From Salvator merianae (Eukaryota > Chordata > Lepidosauria > Squamata > Teiidae), in NCBI GenBank assembly GCA_003586115.2, contig QVOM02000116.1, positions 30,667,062 to 30,731,061 of the forward strand: a stretch of DNA of 64,000 nt, read 5' to 3'. The notes below the pieces were generated by a model. That model did not search any database, was not told where the DNA came from, and saw only the letters and a list, made by a program, of their open reading frames with translations. Each line of letters starts with the position of its first letter. Positions within the stretch are counted from its first letter, which is position 1. Both the position numbers and the translations under genes were made by a program. Positions 46,925-58,892 of this stretch are shown here, in pieces.

Positions 46925-47045
46925 ATAAAGCTCTGTGCCTGGAGGCTGGAGACTAACAAATGTCACACCAGTCTTCAGAAAATCATCTAGGGGTGATCCA
47001 GGATATTACAGACAACTCAGCTATCTATCACCCCTTCTATCACCC
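46925..47045 (+). pseudogene. CR1-type reverse transcriptase fragment
   Basis: The plus-strand frame from 46935 reads PGGWRLTNVTPVFRKSSRGD followed by PGYYRQLSYLS. This corresponds to the W(K/R)xANVTPxFKKGxxxDPGNYRPVSLTS block at the start of the CR1 reverse transcriptase. Only about 35 residues are recognisable, and the similarity stops after 47040. It is a different LINE from the L2/CR1-type copies at 45 kb. Confidence 0.7.
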
Positions 47046-49289
47046 ACCAAAGAAAACAGGGGTTGTTTTTTGGTCCACCCAGGGAAGCAGTGGGCACATT
47101 CTCATGCTGAGCAAGCCTCTCACTCTTTCAGGAACTGACAGCAGCAGCAGCCAATGGGAAAAGGGGGAAATAAGCTGGAGACAAGCAAGTCACCCCTTCC
47201 ATTGGCCCACTGAAGAAAGCAGTGAGCCTGTTGTCATGCCGGCTGCGTTCCTTTCTTATGACAGAACATTATTCCTTTCAAAGAAACACTCAGTTTATAA
47301 AGAACTTTCTTTTTTTTTCAAAGGAGCAATTGATGAATTCTTCTTTATTCTTCCAGGCCTTTAAGAGCTGAGAGTTAAAAAGCATTGCTTTTATCTACTT
47401 ATGTTGCACCATTCTGTAATTCTTGGGTTTGTTAGTATTGTTTAAATTTGCTTTGCTTTTTAAAAAATTATTTACTTATATTACTTAATTCCTTTATTTT
47501 GGCTCGTTCACACATAATGTATAGAAAACAGGACAAATAGCATGATGAATATAAATATAACTACCATAAATATGATGGGCAGAACCTGCTGTGCCCGGGG
47601 TTTAAAAATGGACAGATGGAAACAGCTTTAAGAGCACGTGGAGTACACACAAAATACCTTTCCCTGTAATAACGATCAGCAGGTAATATCACTAATAAAG
47701 TGACAATACAGGAAAAGGAGCCACTTTAAAAAGTTGCAGGGAAAGCACTTAGCAGTGACAAATTGTCCTGGCATAACCGTTTACTCAGAATGTACTTGGC
47801 CATTTTTTAAAAATACCCTACGCTTAAAAAAAAAAAAAAAAAAGTTGGAGCTTTCATGTTCTTTGTTCTGCTTCACAGATTTTTGACTGTTAGAATGATT
47901 CTGGCTGTCTGGAAGAAAGAGGTTTATAATAAATACTGTAAGGTTTTACATATTTTGTCAGGCATAAAAATTACAGTCCTTGGATTCTCTGTTGTATTTC
48001 AGAATGGACTGAATAGGTTGCCTGAAGCTTCTGCCTCTAACTGCCTAGCTCTGTAACATGTTTTTCTTATATAATTTCTTACAAAGTGGTATATACGGAA
48101 AAGAATATCATAATTTTACACCATTAATCCAAAAAAAGTCACTTAATGATTCTGAATTTACATAAAATACAGAACTGCTGAAACAGAAATAGCAAAAAAT
48201 GGATGACCTAATGACTGCACATTCAAATTTCTCTATATCAAAAAAAGTAGTGTCTATAAAAAGTGTGCTTCATTTACCATTCCAAACCATTTCAGAAACA
48301 CCTCTTGCAATTTCAGAATAGTTCTACTTCTTCACTAAGGAATGAGTAATTTTCTTTAAAACTCTACCTTTTTATTGTATGGGCTATCCTTAAAGTAAGA
48401 ACAATAGATTAGTTTGTAAAATCTGTAAGATCTGGCAGACTTCAGCAGTACATAGATTTGTAAAAGCTTTTAGGTTCACTAAGTGCAAGCCATCTCACAG
48501 TATACTGGAGGTCTATACTTGGGTTCCATGAAGCTGAATGGAACCCAGACTGGAGGTAAATGTGAAACTCAGAATTCTTCCAAATGGCTTGAGTGTTTCT
48601 TAGCCATCGGAATAAATAGTTCTGTCTTAAAATGTTCCAAATATTCTGGCGTCCCTTTCCCCTTTCATTGGTATAGAGGTACTGTATGAATATTTGTAGG
48701 CTTCCCTGAACCTCATTAAAACTAATGGAGGGGGGGGGTTACAATTATTTAAAAATTGTCAGATTGGCCAAACACTCTGTAGAGCAAGTGATAGGTAGCA
48801 TAAATTCCACCCTGTCAAGCACTCAGCTGAGGAACTGGGGAAGGTAGCCCTAATTTTTAGGAATTTTTAAGTCTGTCCTTGGTTTTAAAAATTGCAATGC
48901 ATTGGCGTGCCTCCCAGGACTACTCAAATAGAAATAAGCATGTTTAATTTTCCCTGAAACACCAAGGATTCTTGTGTAGTTCAGAGAACACTGAAAATTC
49001 CTTCAAAATCATCAATGAGCCTTTTTTTTCATGAAGTGGTTGGAAGATTGCAGGTATTCCAACTTACCACTCACCCACAGCCAGTGGCTTCACAGTTGTC
49101 CCACACTATGAGGAACTTGAATAAGAACAAATCAGGGAAACTGCAGAAACCCTAGCCAGTGGAAGGATACACAGGATAGCGCTTCCTGCCATAAAAAGCA
49201 CTACTAACACAGAGCTCTTCACAGAATGGCCCACATGCTCTCCATACTCATATTGCCACTCCCAGCCATGCAAACAACAAAGCTGAGGA
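47046..49289. other. Unrecognised sequence with A run
   Basis: No gene is recognised across about 2.2 kb. A homopolymer A run of about 18 bases lies at 47826-47843. It is not preceded by a recognisable retrocopy. A short G run lies near 48729. Confidence 0.35.
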
Positions 49290-49401
49290 ACTTTATTTAC
49301 TATAGCAGTTCACGGAATGGTGTATTTTATCTCCAGATGCCCATCTTCTTAGTCATGTAGCTGCAACGGGGCTTCATTTTTAAGTGCCCTATCACCATCA
49401 C
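49290..49401 (+). repeat. Two-copy dispersed repeat, copy B
   Basis: Partner of 41657-41763 in the same orientation, 7.6 kb away. It is immediately followed by a block of the long non-autonomous family, whereas copy A is not. Confidence 0.8.
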
Positions 49402-49404
49402 CAG

Positions 49405-49885
49405 CTGAAGCAGTTCTGATGGAAGGAACGTCCCCACTGTCCCAGAATACAATTTTCAAAGCCAGCTTTCAGGTTCTCCAACAACTAGGAACTAAAGTTC
49501 CTAGCCTGAGAGACTCAGGGGAGCACATTTCAGTGGCACAATTTGATGCTTTGTCAAAATGGGTTCGCCTGTTAAACTGGAACAGGGTGGTATGCACCCT
49601 TCTGCCCACTACTCTGTTCCATTCTATGGGCCCCTGGTCCACCAGTATCTTAGTTTAGGTGTCCTAGGCTTGGTTACACTGCATCCAGTGCAGACACACC
49701 AAGCTGGCAGGGTGTGGGATCTCTCCTTTAGCTGGTCCACCATACAGAAGGAAGGCCTTTGGACCCCTTCCTGGACCAACTTATGGAAAGGCCCTCTATA
49801 TCCACATTCCATGCATACACTGCCCCCTCACTGCACATTCAAAGGCGTCATAAAGGCACCATGCAGATCCTGCCATAGTTGTTAA
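49405..49885. mobile_element. Long non-autonomous DNA element, family copy
   Basis: Carries the palindromic landmark AGGAACTAAAGTTCCTAGCC (49487-49506), 'ggtatgcacccttctgccca' (49588) and 'ggcccctggtccaccagtat' (49629). Frames on both strands (49559-49885 plus, 49624-49812 minus) are incidental. The ends are not resolved. Confidence 0.5.
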
Positions 49886-50855
49886 ACACATCCAAACTCT
49901 GTTAATTCATCCTATAGTAGTAGCTGTTGGCACATCTGCTTATTCTGTTGGTAAATCCTACAGTGGGAGTGAGGATGGGGAGAAGGATTTTTACACGTTG
50001 ATTTTATGCTACATTGCCAAACTTAAATCAGAGCTGTGTCTAAGCAGAGCTTTAATCTCATAATGTGACATTTAAACACTCTGGTACATAAAACTACCTT
50101 AATGTATTATATTGCTTTATCTTGCTATAAACAAAATGAAGCATAAAGTTTAGTGCAAATAGACAGTTGTATCTGTGTTCATGAGATCCCTCCATTTCAC
50201 CTGGTTATCTTGTTGTATGGACTTGTCTAAAAAGAAGTTAAACCACAAATTTGAAAATATTTGGTATTTATATCTGCAGTTTCTGAAACTTCTACAACTT
50301 TAAAATGTTAGTAAGAAGGCCTGGTGCTACATCTTTTTTTATTTCTTTCTCTTTTTTTAAGCAATGAACTTTCATTTTTAAATGTCACACTTTGGAATAA
50401 CCTTTAAAACTATATCACTGGAATTCTAACATAAACATATTTGAACAAAAATCTATATGTTTCTAGAAGGCAGTAACTTTCTATCATTTCTCTCCTTAGA
50501 ATTTGCTGGAAATTATATGTCTCTTTTCTGGTTTTAACTGAGTACTTATTTTAAGAGCCATAACATAAAGTTAAGTAAAGCTGTAAAAGACAGAGTATTT
50601 TCTTCTTAACTTTTTGATATTTGTTGGGTTTGAAAAATACTGTTTATCTGTGTCCATCTGGGCAAATGATTCCTCAAATATTTATTTTTAAAACTTATCT
50701 ACTTATATTTATTTAATATCTTGGGTCTATTTCTTCCTAACATATTTAAAAACTAAATAAGTAAATACACCACTGTATTAAGTCGAGGGATAAGACAGGA
50801 TACACACAAGTAAATAAAAAAAGGCATGCAGCAGGAGTCCGAGGAGTACACTGTC
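49886..50855. other. Unassigned AT-rich sequence
   Basis: No recognised gene or repeat. A T-rich stretch lies near 50331-50358 and an ATTTATTT-like patch near 50703-50713. Confidence 0.35.
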
Positions 50856-51240
50856 TGCAGGTCAGTGTGTCCCTGGAGCTTGTAACTTGCCTCCAAGGAT
50901 GCCAACCACCCTTAGAAATGAACTCTGCAAAGCACTTGCTGCCATCAGGTATTTGTGCTGCCACCATATGGATTGATGGAGGTAGTACAGGCAACTTATC
51001 TGAATCACCAACAATCCAAGGTCATTAAGTGACATCCAGAAAATGGCTGACTTCCAGGACCATTTCCTGTGTGTTCCTTAATGGCCTAGGTTGGAAACTT
51101 TCATTCCCTAGCTTCAATATTTTTGTGGGCAAGAGGTGGGGGCATGCAAATAGTACACCTCCCACCTCTGTAGTGGGGCCTCCTGCTCTTACCTCTCAAA
51201 TGATTTCACCTCCATGCAGAAGCAGCCTAAGTTGAATTCA
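50856..51240. mobile_element. Probable long non-autonomous DNA element remnant
   Basis: Contains GGAAACTTTCATTCCCTAGC (51092-51111), nearly the same landmark as the copy at 39314. Vocabulary upstream (50870-50960) is GC-richer than its surroundings. The ends are not visible. Confidence 0.4.
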
Positions 51241-51626
51241 GATTAGGAGAATTCTGGGCAGAAAAACAAAATGATGATCAGGCTTAACAAGTCTGAATAA
51301 TTTCACTTTATACTATTTGCAGAAAGTAGTACAACTTTAATCACTTATCCACTGAATTAGGGAACACTAAGGAACTGCAGGTCTTGAGCCTCCACCTCCA
51401 TCAAAATTCTACAGGTGGAAGGAGAGGGAAACAATCATTTTTGTGGATCTGGTGATGTAAGTTTCCTTACAAAAAATGAAAAGGATTCCTGGGATAGAGA
51501 GATGACGATACTGTGCAGAGCTGTAGATGTAGCTGTACAGAAACTTGTACAAACAAAATAACAGACACAAATCATCACACCACTTTGTGCTTCATGATCC
51601 TAACAGTGGTCACTATGGCTTGAAAG

Positions 51627-52551
51627 TAAAGATGTACCAAACTGGTTCAGGTTGTTCACAGGAAACAGGGAACAAGGGATGTTCAAATACTTATTATCGA
51701 GTCAAACAGGCCCAATTTTCACACAGCGTGTTCACATTCAAGCCAAACCCAGGGCACATTTGGTGAGCTGTTCATCGAGCTGTTCACAGGACCTGTGTCT
51801 TTTAAAATGACATCTATTATCCTGCTCTCAGTCCCTCACCAGAGTCACCAATTTTTGATAGATCTTCATCTATTGATTATTGTGTTGTTATTTGTAGTTA
51901 GGTGATTCAAGTTCCTATGATTGCTTGTAAAAAAGCTGTGGTTATCTCAGACAAGTGACTAGTTAGGGGTCATGGCAGGTTGGTTTCAGGCTAGAATTGA
52001 GAGAGGCTGAGGAAACTCTTGAGCGGGAAAGGTTCGACAGACTTGTCCAGCATTCCTGATCCAAGGGTGAAGAAGGCAGCTATCCCCAGAAATAAGCTGC
52101 CTTGGTCGAGGGACTGCCTGGTTCACGGCTCAGGTAAGAGAAAAGGAATAGTATTTTTGATAGGGCACTTTAGGGCCATGTAACTCATGACAAGTATTTA
52201 GTATTTATGTGCTTGGAAGTGTGGACAATAGGCAAGGACACTTATTTTTCTCAGGTGTCCATTTTTATTTTTATTTTTTAATTTCTCCTAGGAACAAATG
52301 GGACATCACATTTCCAAAACCAATCATAAAAAATCAAGGCTGTGTCCAATCCCATTGCGACTTGTCAGTTCGGGTCTTGTTCGACTTGTCTGTACTCCCC
52401 CTCGCCCCTTACTGTCCTCCAATTGTTTCCTCTGTAGTACTGTTTGTCAAACTTTCAAACCAAACTTTGAATGCCTTTTGGACCGGTCAAAGACCCATGT
52501 GAACATGTTTGAACTGAACTGAATCAGAAAAAATGTTTGTGTGCATTTCTG
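51627..52551. mobile_element. hAT-like non-autonomous element with 8-bp duplication
   Basis: Begins TAAAGATGTACCAAACTGG, matching the subterminal words of the element at 29017 (TGTGCCAAACTGG). It ends 'gtttgtgtgcatttctg', a decayed inverted copy of the start. Flanks are cttgaaag (51619-51626) and cttaaaag (52552-52559), a 7-of-8 match. Inside the right end, 'gtttgaactgaactgaatca' is the GAAC-rich subterminal region typical of such elements. The 0.9-kb interior has no recognisable transposase, only a short T-rich patch and two overlapping frames in the 52.2-52.5 kb area. Confidence 0.65.
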
Positions 52552-52559
52552 CTTAAAAG

Positions 52560-53235
52560 AGAGTTTGCAGATCTACTGAGAATTTCTGCTCAGAGCAAGA
52601 CAACATGACATGCAACATGCACCAGAGCCCTTCAAGGACCCAGAAGCCCTCTTTCAGCACTTTTTTTTCTGGAGGCCAATCAATCTTTGGCTACAGTTGG
52701 GACTCAGTAGTTTCTCCCATCCTTTTAAAGATACAAATATGCTACCAGTGGTGCCTTTTGGAGATCTTCCATGAAACAGTAGGGACAGAACAAGGATATG
52801 TTTGGTAGCTTCCCCTTGATTATACTCCAGCATATTATGATTCATTGTAGATCAAAATGTGATTTCTTAGAATGAAGGGAATCTTCCAGCAGGAGCCTTG
52901 CCCTGTCCCCATAACCCCAACGTATAGGCCACCATAACATGACGTCTGTTGTCAGTACTGAGATAGTGTAAAGCTCAATAAACCAAATGGACTATGGGTC
53001 TACACCACACTTGATACTAGAGGACACCACCCATTCTTACTCACGTGTAATACAATACAGAACTCCAGCTCCCTTCCAAAGGAGATCAGGTTACTGTGGA
53101 AATGGGGGGAGTAAGAGTAAAAGTAACCTATTTTACAAAATAAGGGAACCATTTCACTTCAATTTTTTCACAAGGGCTGCAGTCTCTCTCCAATGGAGGA
53201 AGTTTGCTTTCAGGTAGCTGATGACTGAACTGGGA
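52560..53235. other. Unassigned sequence
   Basis: No recognised gene or repeat. Confidence 0.3.
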
Positions 53236-53239
53236 ATTT

Positions 53240-53705
53240 AGGGCAATAATTGCACAATCTATTTGGACCATGCCCGTGGTACACTAAGTACAGAGAGTCT
53301 GCACACTGTTGCATGTGGAACCACACCTGATCCACTTCCAGCATGAAATCTGAACCTGGGAGTTCTCTACCAGGAGACAGTTTGAAAGGAGTCCTGGCTC
53401 AGGCCAGGTTAGGTCCTGGTTCCTGCCACAACTATGCAGATAGATATGGTGGCAGAAATGACCTACAGTTCATTCCAGAGCCCAGTAACATTTCACTAGG
53501 CTCTAGAAATGCCTCATTTCCAGGACTGTTTCCATGGTGCAGCTGAAATGTCCCCAGCACACAACCTCAAAGCCATTCAGGTTGGTAGCATCCAAGAGGG
53601 TGGCCACCAGCCTACTCTGGCCAGACCCATTCTTGGTTCAGAATGGCTTCTTCAGGCCAAGAACAATCTCCTAGGTGCAGATCTTACCTAGGACTATAGC
53701 ATGCC
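53240..53705. mobile_element. Long non-autonomous DNA element, family copy
   Basis: GC-richer block with 'gtggaaccacacctgatcca' (53316), 'ggtcctggttcctgccacaa' (53412) and 'ggctctagaaatgcctcatt' (53500), fitting the family vocabulary. Two plus-strand frames in this block have no domain. The ends are not resolved. Confidence 0.4.
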
Positions 53706-55066
53706 ATGTATAACTTTCAGCAGTAGTTGGACTAGTCTGTTTTCCTGAGTTCTCATTTTTGTTAGAAGGATTAAGATGCCTTATGAAAGTGTTTTTTTAT
53801 ATGATTCAGCCTTAGAAGATTGCACAATGTAAACTAATAGGACAAGAGCATAGCTCCAGAGCTAAGACACACAAAACGAGAATAGCTGATTCTCCCACTC
53901 ATCCTTTAAATTCTGTATTGTTATTCTACCTCTTGCAGATTATAGCCACAAAGAGCCACAGAGGAAAAGAGTGATATTCAATTTCAAATGGGTACCTGAA
54001 GTATTAGGCATCTTGCTCCCCGCCCCCAGTACTTTCTGGGCTCCTGACATTTCATTGGCCTTGCTCAGTGGAAGATTCACTTCTGCATGGGTGTGAGATA
54101 CTGCAATCTCTGACGGTGTGGAATTAATCTTTGTCTAAACTTCACACTGCTGCTCCTCTGGAACTATAGGGTTACCTTCAGTTGTGGCACTGGGACTTCA
54201 CTCAAGGAGGAACAGGAAAATGTATTGCTGAAACAGTAATTCAAATAACTAGACCAATATTTTCCCTACTAACAGGCAACCTGCCTCTATTTTGCAGTGC
54301 AATATAATGCTCTGGGTACATAGAAGGGTAGCAGTGAAACAGACTAATTACCTCTGAGTTAAAGTCACCATTTATCATACAGAGGACAGTTCTCTCTGTC
54401 GGAGGGCTCCCTGGTTCTAAAAAAGAATGCTAAAAATGAAGAAAGCAGTGAAAGTTGCCCAGACTAGCAGCAATACAGGTTACCTATTCAGCCATGCCGC
54501 TATTCTATTACGCATTTTATTTCTGTCCTAAATTTGCGACAGTATGCCCACATCAACCTCCCACATTTTATTTGTGTCTTTTTGTTCTTTCTTACTGATA
54601 TCAGAGTAGCCACATATTCTGATCATCCTAACAAGCAGTGGCACCTGGTGAAACAAAACCAGCAGTTTTGGGCCATTGGCCTTTGATCCTGCTCAACCTC
54701 ATTTTGATCTGTTGTGGAAACAAGGGTTATTTCAGAGTTCTGCCCCTCACCTGCTGCCCTGCTGGTTCCATTTCCCCAGCTGCTGCTACCAACAGAATTT
54801 AATACTTAAGGTTGGAGGATGTAAGAAGCCCAGCTTTGCCAATATATGTGCCATCTTTTATGGAACTCTCTGCAGAAGGAGACTTCCAATCATCTATTTT
54901 GTGGGTTTTTTTGGAATTAGTGAAGAAGGATGTGTTCTGTAAAACCTTAGTGTAGACCGTAACACCCATTATGGCTGTTTCCATACATAAGGTAGAAGCA
55001 AGACACCTCCATTGGAAAAGTGTCCATGGAGTACCTTGGCCTCCCCAAGATCACTCAACTGGCTTA
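53706..55066. other. Unassigned sequence
   Basis: No gene is supported. The frame 54676-54942 (88 codons) has no recognised domain. Confidence 0.35.
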
Positions 55067-55203
55067 GGCTACATCCAGACATCACTTACTTTCTCTGTCA
55101 TATTTGGATATTACAGAATAAAGCATAGGTATTCCAGGATATCCCTGTTATATTCAGAATATCCAAATATAGCGGAATAAGTAAGTGATGTCTGGATGCA
55201 GCC
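55067..55203. mobile_element. 137-bp palindromic MITE
   Basis: The first 23 bases (55067-55089, starting GGCTACATCCAGACATC) and the last 23 (55181-55203) are inverted repeats with a single mismatch. Further pairing continues inward (ATATTTGGATATT with AATATCCAAATAT), so nearly the whole element forms one hairpin. No convincing flanking duplication was found. It differs in sequence from the MITEs at 10546 and 17121. Confidence 0.85.
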
Positions 55204-55720
55204 ACAGAGTTGGTGGTCAACATGGAGGAGATCAGCGGTGGTGTTTTATGGGCATTCTGCAGCCTTTTGGAACCACAGCCATGCTGCACAGCTGCAAGAC
55301 AGCTGCGAGTTGTAATAACTAGCTAAACAGTTGTCTGCAGTTGCTTAGAGATGCAATAGGACACTCTATCTACCATCTTGGGGTGGGATTTGGGGCTTCA
55401 GGGCAGGGAACATTTGTTTACCTGACCCTGAAGATGACTTTCAGGGGATAGCTGCACACAAGATATATCTCATATTAAAATAGATTCAAATGTACAGCAC
55501 TTCCCTTCGAATCCATGTAACTGCAGAGTGCTTTTTCTCAAACAGAAAATGTGTTGTTTCTTCCAACACTATTTTTTTAGATGTGCCGATATGGCTCATT
55601 GATGGAGGCCGAGTTTACAAGCAGTGGAGAATGAGAGGGAGTTACCTCAATTTTTCCCATTATAGAGGGAATCCAGTCTTTCAGTTTCACTTTTTTGGTG
55701 GTGGTGGTATTCAATTTGCA
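55204..55720. other. Unassigned sequence
   Basis: Covers the left half of a 121-codon frame (55490-55855) that has no recognised domain. Confidence 0.3.
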
Positions 55721-56295
55721 AGGTTCCACATGACCGCACTTCAGCATTGCTTTTGGGCTTCTTGGGCCCTTTCCAAATTCTCCCCCTGTTCCATGTCTAT
55801 CTCTTGGCCGTTGGAATTTCCAGCCAGACTGTTTTGGGGACAGATTCATTTCTGACAGTGCTTCCTGGAGCACTGCCAAAAAAAGGGTCTCCTGTGGTAT
55901 AACAGACCATGGAGAGATGCTATCTGCACACCTCCATGGTCTGGTATGCTGGCCCTGGCCTGGTTGTAGGTCTCATAGCTGATGTCTACTGCTAACCCAT
56001 GATAGGGTGCCATTTTGGATGCCCTAGCCTGGCCTACACTTCATGCAATGTGGACCAAGCATGACTGGGTGGCAGAGCCTGCCCGAGTCTGTGCAAGCAT
56101 GTGATTTACAGGCCCTTGTTCCAGGCATTATCCTGGATAATTCCTGGAGCAGTGAACAATATGGAAAGGGCTTCAGTTTACAGTTTTGTGCAGAAGTATG
56201 CATGAGGATCTCAGCAGCAAAATATTCCTGCTGTCAGCATTGCTTCTGGGTTTCTGACACATACTTTATGCAGGGCTCTTTCAGTCATTTTGCCA
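55721..56295. mobile_element. Long non-autonomous DNA element, family copy
   Basis: Contains 'ttgggccctttccaaattct' (55762), 'gctggccctggcctggttgt' (55948), 'gtgccattttggatgcccta' (56008) and 'gcctggcctacacttcatgc' (56025). These words recur in the copies at 27880, 46690 and 57180. No coding potential. Confidence 0.5.
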
Positions 56296-57098
56296 CCAAA
56301 TAGTTTGCAAAAACGTACATGGAGGAATAAAACAGAAGACAGTTGAGGATAGTTACAGATGATGAAAGGTTGTTTTGACCAATCAGTTACAGTGGTGGGG
56401 AGGAGTTTCAGCAGGGTGTGATGGGAATCAGAGCATCCTTTGCCCATTAGCAACAGTACTTCATTTGGTGCATGGGGAAAATAAACACACTTTGCATGCT
56501 TTAACTGTTTCTGGTCTGTTGTCTCCTAATCCAAAGCTTGCATGAATTTCATCCAGAAATCATGTTGAAGTGGGACTTAAGGATTGTCTGTAGCTAAGGC
56601 CTAAGCCACCCCGAAAATTACATGTAAATGCAGCCTGTGTCAGAGCTGTTTCTGCTTTCCCCTGTGTATACAGATCTTTTCCTTGTGTATGTGTAAGTGC
56701 CAATAATAGGAGCTACCCTGAGAAGCTTTTATGAACAGAAGGGGAACACACAAAATGAGTAAATTATCACCATTTATGTGATTCAACAGGGAGAAAACAA
56801 AACTGTTAACAAAAATAAATTATTAAAATATTACAGAGAAACCCACAACAGCAGATACACAGATCTCATATCTGACGTGTATTTATTTATTTATTTATTT
56901 ACTGTAATGAACAGTGAAGGTCAACTGAAGAGGCACTTAATTAATTTTGTTCTAGCTTTAGCAAGGCAGCTTTGAGTAAATGAATAACTAACTTGGAAGC
57001 TGTAATATTATACAGCAATAATGTGTGTTGTTCATTTCCTTCCGTATAACGTGTCACTTTTCCAAAACTGTAAGCTGAAAGAAGCTCTGTTCTCTCAA
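56296..57098. other. Unassigned sequence
   Basis: An (ATTT)n run lies at 56880-56903. No other recognised feature. Confidence 0.4.
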
Positions 57099-57649
57099 GC
57101 CTTTCAGCACTGCCCCTTATCCAGAACACATTCCAGAATAAAGGGCAGCAATCTGCACGCTAGTGTGGACTAGGCCAAGCCCTGCCCCCCCATTACACTT
57201 TGTCCATATTGGACGAAGCATGGAACAGGTAAGGGTGCTGAAAATGGCACCCTGGTCCTCGTCCAGTATAGTTGTAGACATCAACTGAACCAGGGTAGTA
57301 TACCAGACCATGGAGGCATGTGGATAGAATGCTCTCATGGTCCAGTGTACTGGGAGGACTAATTTGGGTGGCACTCCAGGAACCTCCACCACAAATGGTT
57401 CTGTATAAAACCAGTCAGGCCTGAAACTCCAAAGGCCAGGAACAAAAAGTTCCTGGCTTTTGGAGCCTTGCTTCTGTCTCCAGGAGCTCCCTGGAGGCAG
57501 TGGAGATGAATGGAGCAGGATGGGATATCCAAATATGCACAACCTTGTCCCATTCCAGAGGCAGCCCATCTCAGTTTGGGATGGGCTGCTTGTTCTGGGA
57601 TGGGTAGCCTACCCTGTCTGGAACACCACATGCAAATGAAGAAAGGCCC
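57099..57649. mobile_element. Long non-autonomous DNA element with recognisable ends
   Basis: The left end 'gcctttcagcactgcccc' and the right end 'gaagaaaggccc' are related to the MITE termini. Next to the left end, 'cattccagaataaagggcag' and 'cacgctagtgtggactaggc' parallel the MITE interior ('tgctagtgcagactatgg'). The centre holds 'tggtccagtgtactgggagg' (57338) and the palindrome GGAACAAAAAGTTCCTGGC (57439-57457). It therefore connects the short MITEs and the long family in one sequence. The minus-strand frame 57117-57569 (150 codons) spans it but has no recognised domain. Confidence 0.65.
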
Positions 57650-58115
57650 TCAGAAGCCTAATGACATTTGCAAAATGGGCTGAGAAGGGGGAGATGCGAA
57701 CCACCAATTTCATTTAAAGCAAATAAAGAATGTTCTTAGGAAGTGCTATCATTTTTATGGATTTAAGCTATACTTTCATCCAAGAACCAATAAGCTGTAC
57801 TTTCTGTAGCGTCAAATTGGAAGCTAGCATCTGATTAATCATTAAAATATAGCTTGGGACCCATTTAATTGGCACATACAAAATCACAGCCACCCAACAT
57901 TAAAAATATATTCAAATCAGGTTCGGGATATGATCTGTTATTCATTTTCTTGGTACCCCAGCAAATGCCTTGAGGTATCAAATTAAAACATGGAACACAC
58001 AAAAGCTTTAGCAATTTTCTCTAAAAGCCATAGAAACCTGGCAAAAAAAAAAAAAATCCCCATGATAAATATGGATTACACTCTAGACTGCTAATGTACA
58101 TTTCAGTTGCTCAGA
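57650..58115. other. Unassigned AT-rich sequence
   Basis: An A run of about 13 bases lies near 58043. No other recognised feature. Confidence 0.35.
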
Positions 58116-58145
58116 TTTGTTTGTTTGTTTGTTTGTTTGTTTGTT
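58116..58145. repeat. (TTTG)n microsatellite
   Basis: About seven GTTT units followed by an A run. Confidence 0.95.
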
Positions 58146-58407
58146 AAAAAAAGTCAGCACTGGACCTAGGACTGTGTTGATGGAAACATCTGCAGGGAAG
58201 GGAGGAGACAACACCATCATAGCTGATGTGGGAAATCCATTATCAAGATCTCTCAAGGGTTGCTTTTCCTTACAATTTCACTTGAGCAGCACTGGACTAC
58301 ATATTTTAGTAGCAGTGGTTTGCAGGCCACTTCTGTGAAGGTGGTAATATGGGGGCATAAGGTATGCCAGCCATCCCTGAGGAACACAGCTGAGCCTAAG
58401 TGGGCCT

Positions 58408-58625
58408 CACCTGGAACTGCAGAGGATGAATCCAGGCAGCTCTTGAGCAGCAGAGAGCCAAGCCAGACCTGCCAAGCCAGACCTGCAGCCAACTGTCAAC
58501 TCCTGGTCTCCCCTGAGGAACAGCTGCCAGTTGCTGGAACTGCTGCTAGACCTAGGAAGCTGCACCTGGAACTGCAGAGCATGGGGCCAGACAGCCCTTG
58601 AGCAACAAAAAGCCAAGCTAGACCA
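58408..58625 (+). repeat. Imperfect tandem duplication, period 155 bp
   Basis: The word 'cacctggaactgcagagga' at 58408 recurs as 'cacctggaactgcagagcat' at 58563. The following 45 bases remain about 80 percent alike ('cagctcttgagcagcagaga' against 'cagcccttgagcaacaaaaa'). A 14-bp unit 'gccaagccagacct' is also doubled near 58461-58490. The overlapping frames on both strands are by-products. Confidence 0.65.
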
Positions 58626-58649
58626 GACAGTTTGGGAATGCTGTGGCTA

Positions 58650-58748
58650 ACTGTTTTTGATGCTTTAGTGAATACTGTGAACTGCCTCTAGACCTTCAAG
58701 TCAAGGACACGATATAAATACATTTAAATAAATAAATAAATAAATAAG
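58650..58748 (+). mobile_element. LINE 3' tail with (AAAT)n
   Basis: The words 'gtgaactgcctctagacctt', 'caagtcaaggacacgatata' and an (AAAT)n tail (58721-58748) match the typical 3' terminus of squamate CR1/L2-type LINEs ending in a 'ggcgatataaat' block. No ORF2 remnant is attached. Confidence 0.6.
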
Positions 58749-58892
58749 CCAGCACAGTTCAAAAATATGCCTTACTTTTGGCATTCTAAACTAAACCCTC
58801 ACCTTCCCATCAGATCTTAATTGAGATCACCTAATTATAGAATATAAAACCCTGAAAATAATAGTGCCTGGAATTCTTATTTGTCTTGGCCC

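Noticed and set aside
47826..47843. Poly(A) run as a retrocopy tail
   Set aside because: The sequence upstream matches no LINE, SINE or known coding sequence.
55490..55855. 121-codon open frame considered as an exon
   Set aside because: No known domain, no clear splice acceptor or donor at its edges, and its second half lies in a repeat block.
57117..57569. 150-codon minus-strand open frame
   Set aside because: It lies entirely inside a long non-autonomous DNA element, has no recognised domain and overlaps a second open frame in another register, so composition explains it.
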